Origin: Zeus faber
Lineage: Eukaryota; Chordata; Actinopteri; Zeiformes; Zeidae
NCBI GenBank assembly: GCA_960531495.1
Contig: OY482859.1
Location: forward strand, 30,955,481 to 31,019,480
Direction of reading: 5' to 3'
Length of the DNA: 64,000 nucleotides
A program made the translations under genes and the position numbers. This document shows positions 63,270 through 64,000 of the stretch, piece after piece. The notes under the pieces were generated by a model. That model was not told the origin of the DNA, searched no databases, and was given only the letters and a program-made list of their open reading frames with translations. Each line of letters opens with the position of its first letter. Within the stretch, counting starts at the first letter, position 1.

Positions 63270-64000
63270 TTGGCAATATTAGATACCTTGGTATTGATAC
63301 CAAGGTATCGATACGGAAAGGACGGAGCACCAATCTGTCAAATTTGTTCACCCTTAACTTCACTTCATTGCTCAAATCCATTGAAGAAGACCTCATTCGA
63401 TGGAACAACCTACCCATCTCACTAATTGGTAGGATAGCAGCAGTAAAAATTAATATAATTCCAAAAATAAACTATATATTTTGACTGACCCCAGTGCAAC
63501 CAATTAGTTTAAAATTGGTTTAATACTCTAGACTCGATAGTCAATACATTTTATTGTAAATACAAGAAAACAAGAATTAAACTAGCAACACTCCAGAAAA
63601 ACAAAGACTGTGGAGGCCTAGCAGTCCCAAACTTTAGATACTACTATCTAGCAAACCATCTTCAGTTTATAATTAAATGGTTACAACCAGAGCAACAACT
63701 GGGCCATGGATGGCGAGACATTGAACAAACAGAATGTCCGGAATTATCATCTGATCTACCATTCCTTACTGAATCAAAAACGAAACATAATTGCCTTAAA
63801 AACCCATTTATCGCAGCAACTCTGTCAGCCTGGTGGAAATTCCTAGAACTCAGTGGTCACACTCTATCTCGAAACAAATTCACGCCAATCTGGCACAACC
63901 CAGATTTTCTCGTTCAAAACAGACCAATAATCTTTAATTTTGGAAAATACAAGAGATTACTCATCAGGAGCACATTTTTGAAAACAATTTGCTTAAATCC
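63270..64000 (+). mobile_element. L1 LINE, ORF2 C-terminal part (5'-truncated)
   Basis: Translation begins RYLGIDTKVSI, then LNFTSLLKSIEEDLIRWNNL and GRIAAVKINIIPKINYIF; after a frameshift near 63480 comes KLATLQKNKDCGGLAVPNFR, YYLANHLQFIIKWLQPEQQL, AATLSAWWKFLELSGHTLSR and KFTPIWHNPDFLVQNRPIIF, open to the window end. This is the region after the reverse transcriptase core in L1/Tx1-type ORF2. The catalytic part is missing, and the copy continues beyond the window. Confidence 0.85.

Noticed and set aside
63278-63312. 11-bp inverted repeat TACCTTGGTAT/ATACCAAGGTA at the hAT/L1 junction
   Set aside because: It falls within the L1 coding segment for RYLGIDTK and is probably coincidental.

Overview
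The window looks like a teleost fish chromosome. The evidence is a tRNA-derived SINE of DANA/V-SINE type, several fish-type LINE families (L2/CR1-like, RTE, L1), Tc1, hAT and PIF/Harbinger DNA transposons, an epsilon/gamma-like endogenous retrovirus, and one clear vertebrate gene, stk35. The sequence is AT-rich, intergenic and densely repetitive. A 200-base run of N (24463-24662) marks an assembly gap.

Layout. 1-5.9 kb: minus-strand endogenous retrovirus fossil (part of pol, protease, gag, leader, one LTR) running off the left edge. 5.9-15 kb: mostly unrecognised DNA with two strong palindromes, a LINE tail, a hAT-like MITE end and one unidentified coding-looking stretch near 10 kb. 15-22.6 kb: old repeats (L2-like LINE pieces, two SINE copies, a Harbinger remnant, a ~1-kb non-coding retroposon, a hAT-like element holding a very small LINE derivative, a deleted Tc1 element). 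22.6-27.9 kb: no recognisable gene. 27.9-30.5 kb: stk35 on the minus strand, two coding exons that join in frame into a 430-residue protein kinase, with a GC-rich first exon and GC boxes upstream. 31-34.4 kb: SINE, long AAT/ATT array, a second LTR related to that of the left-edge retrovirus. 34.4-37.8 kb: nearly full-length RTE LINE. 40.5-42 kb: five-unit CTG/TTG-rich tandem array.

42.5-64 kb is a transposon graveyard: an RTE-like LINE, LTRs with long CA tracts, a hAT element carrying a solo LTR with a 5-bp target duplication, an interstitial telomere-repeat patch, two copies of one L2/CR1-like LINE family, and a three-level nest (SINE inside LINE inside hAT, with 6-bp duplications at two levels). 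Further right come an interrupted LINE with an esterase-like ORF1, a recurring ~136-base element with strong and partly compensated secondary structure, another hAT, and a 5'-truncated L1 at the right edge.

The only gene I would defend as a functional host gene is stk35. All other long reading frames are transposon remnants or microsatellite translations. No complete novel gene system is visible. The most unusual signals are the structured repeat at 58.5-62.1 kb, the miniature LINE at 20.26 kb, the ~1-kb GC-to-AT-graded retroposon and the CTG/TTG array.
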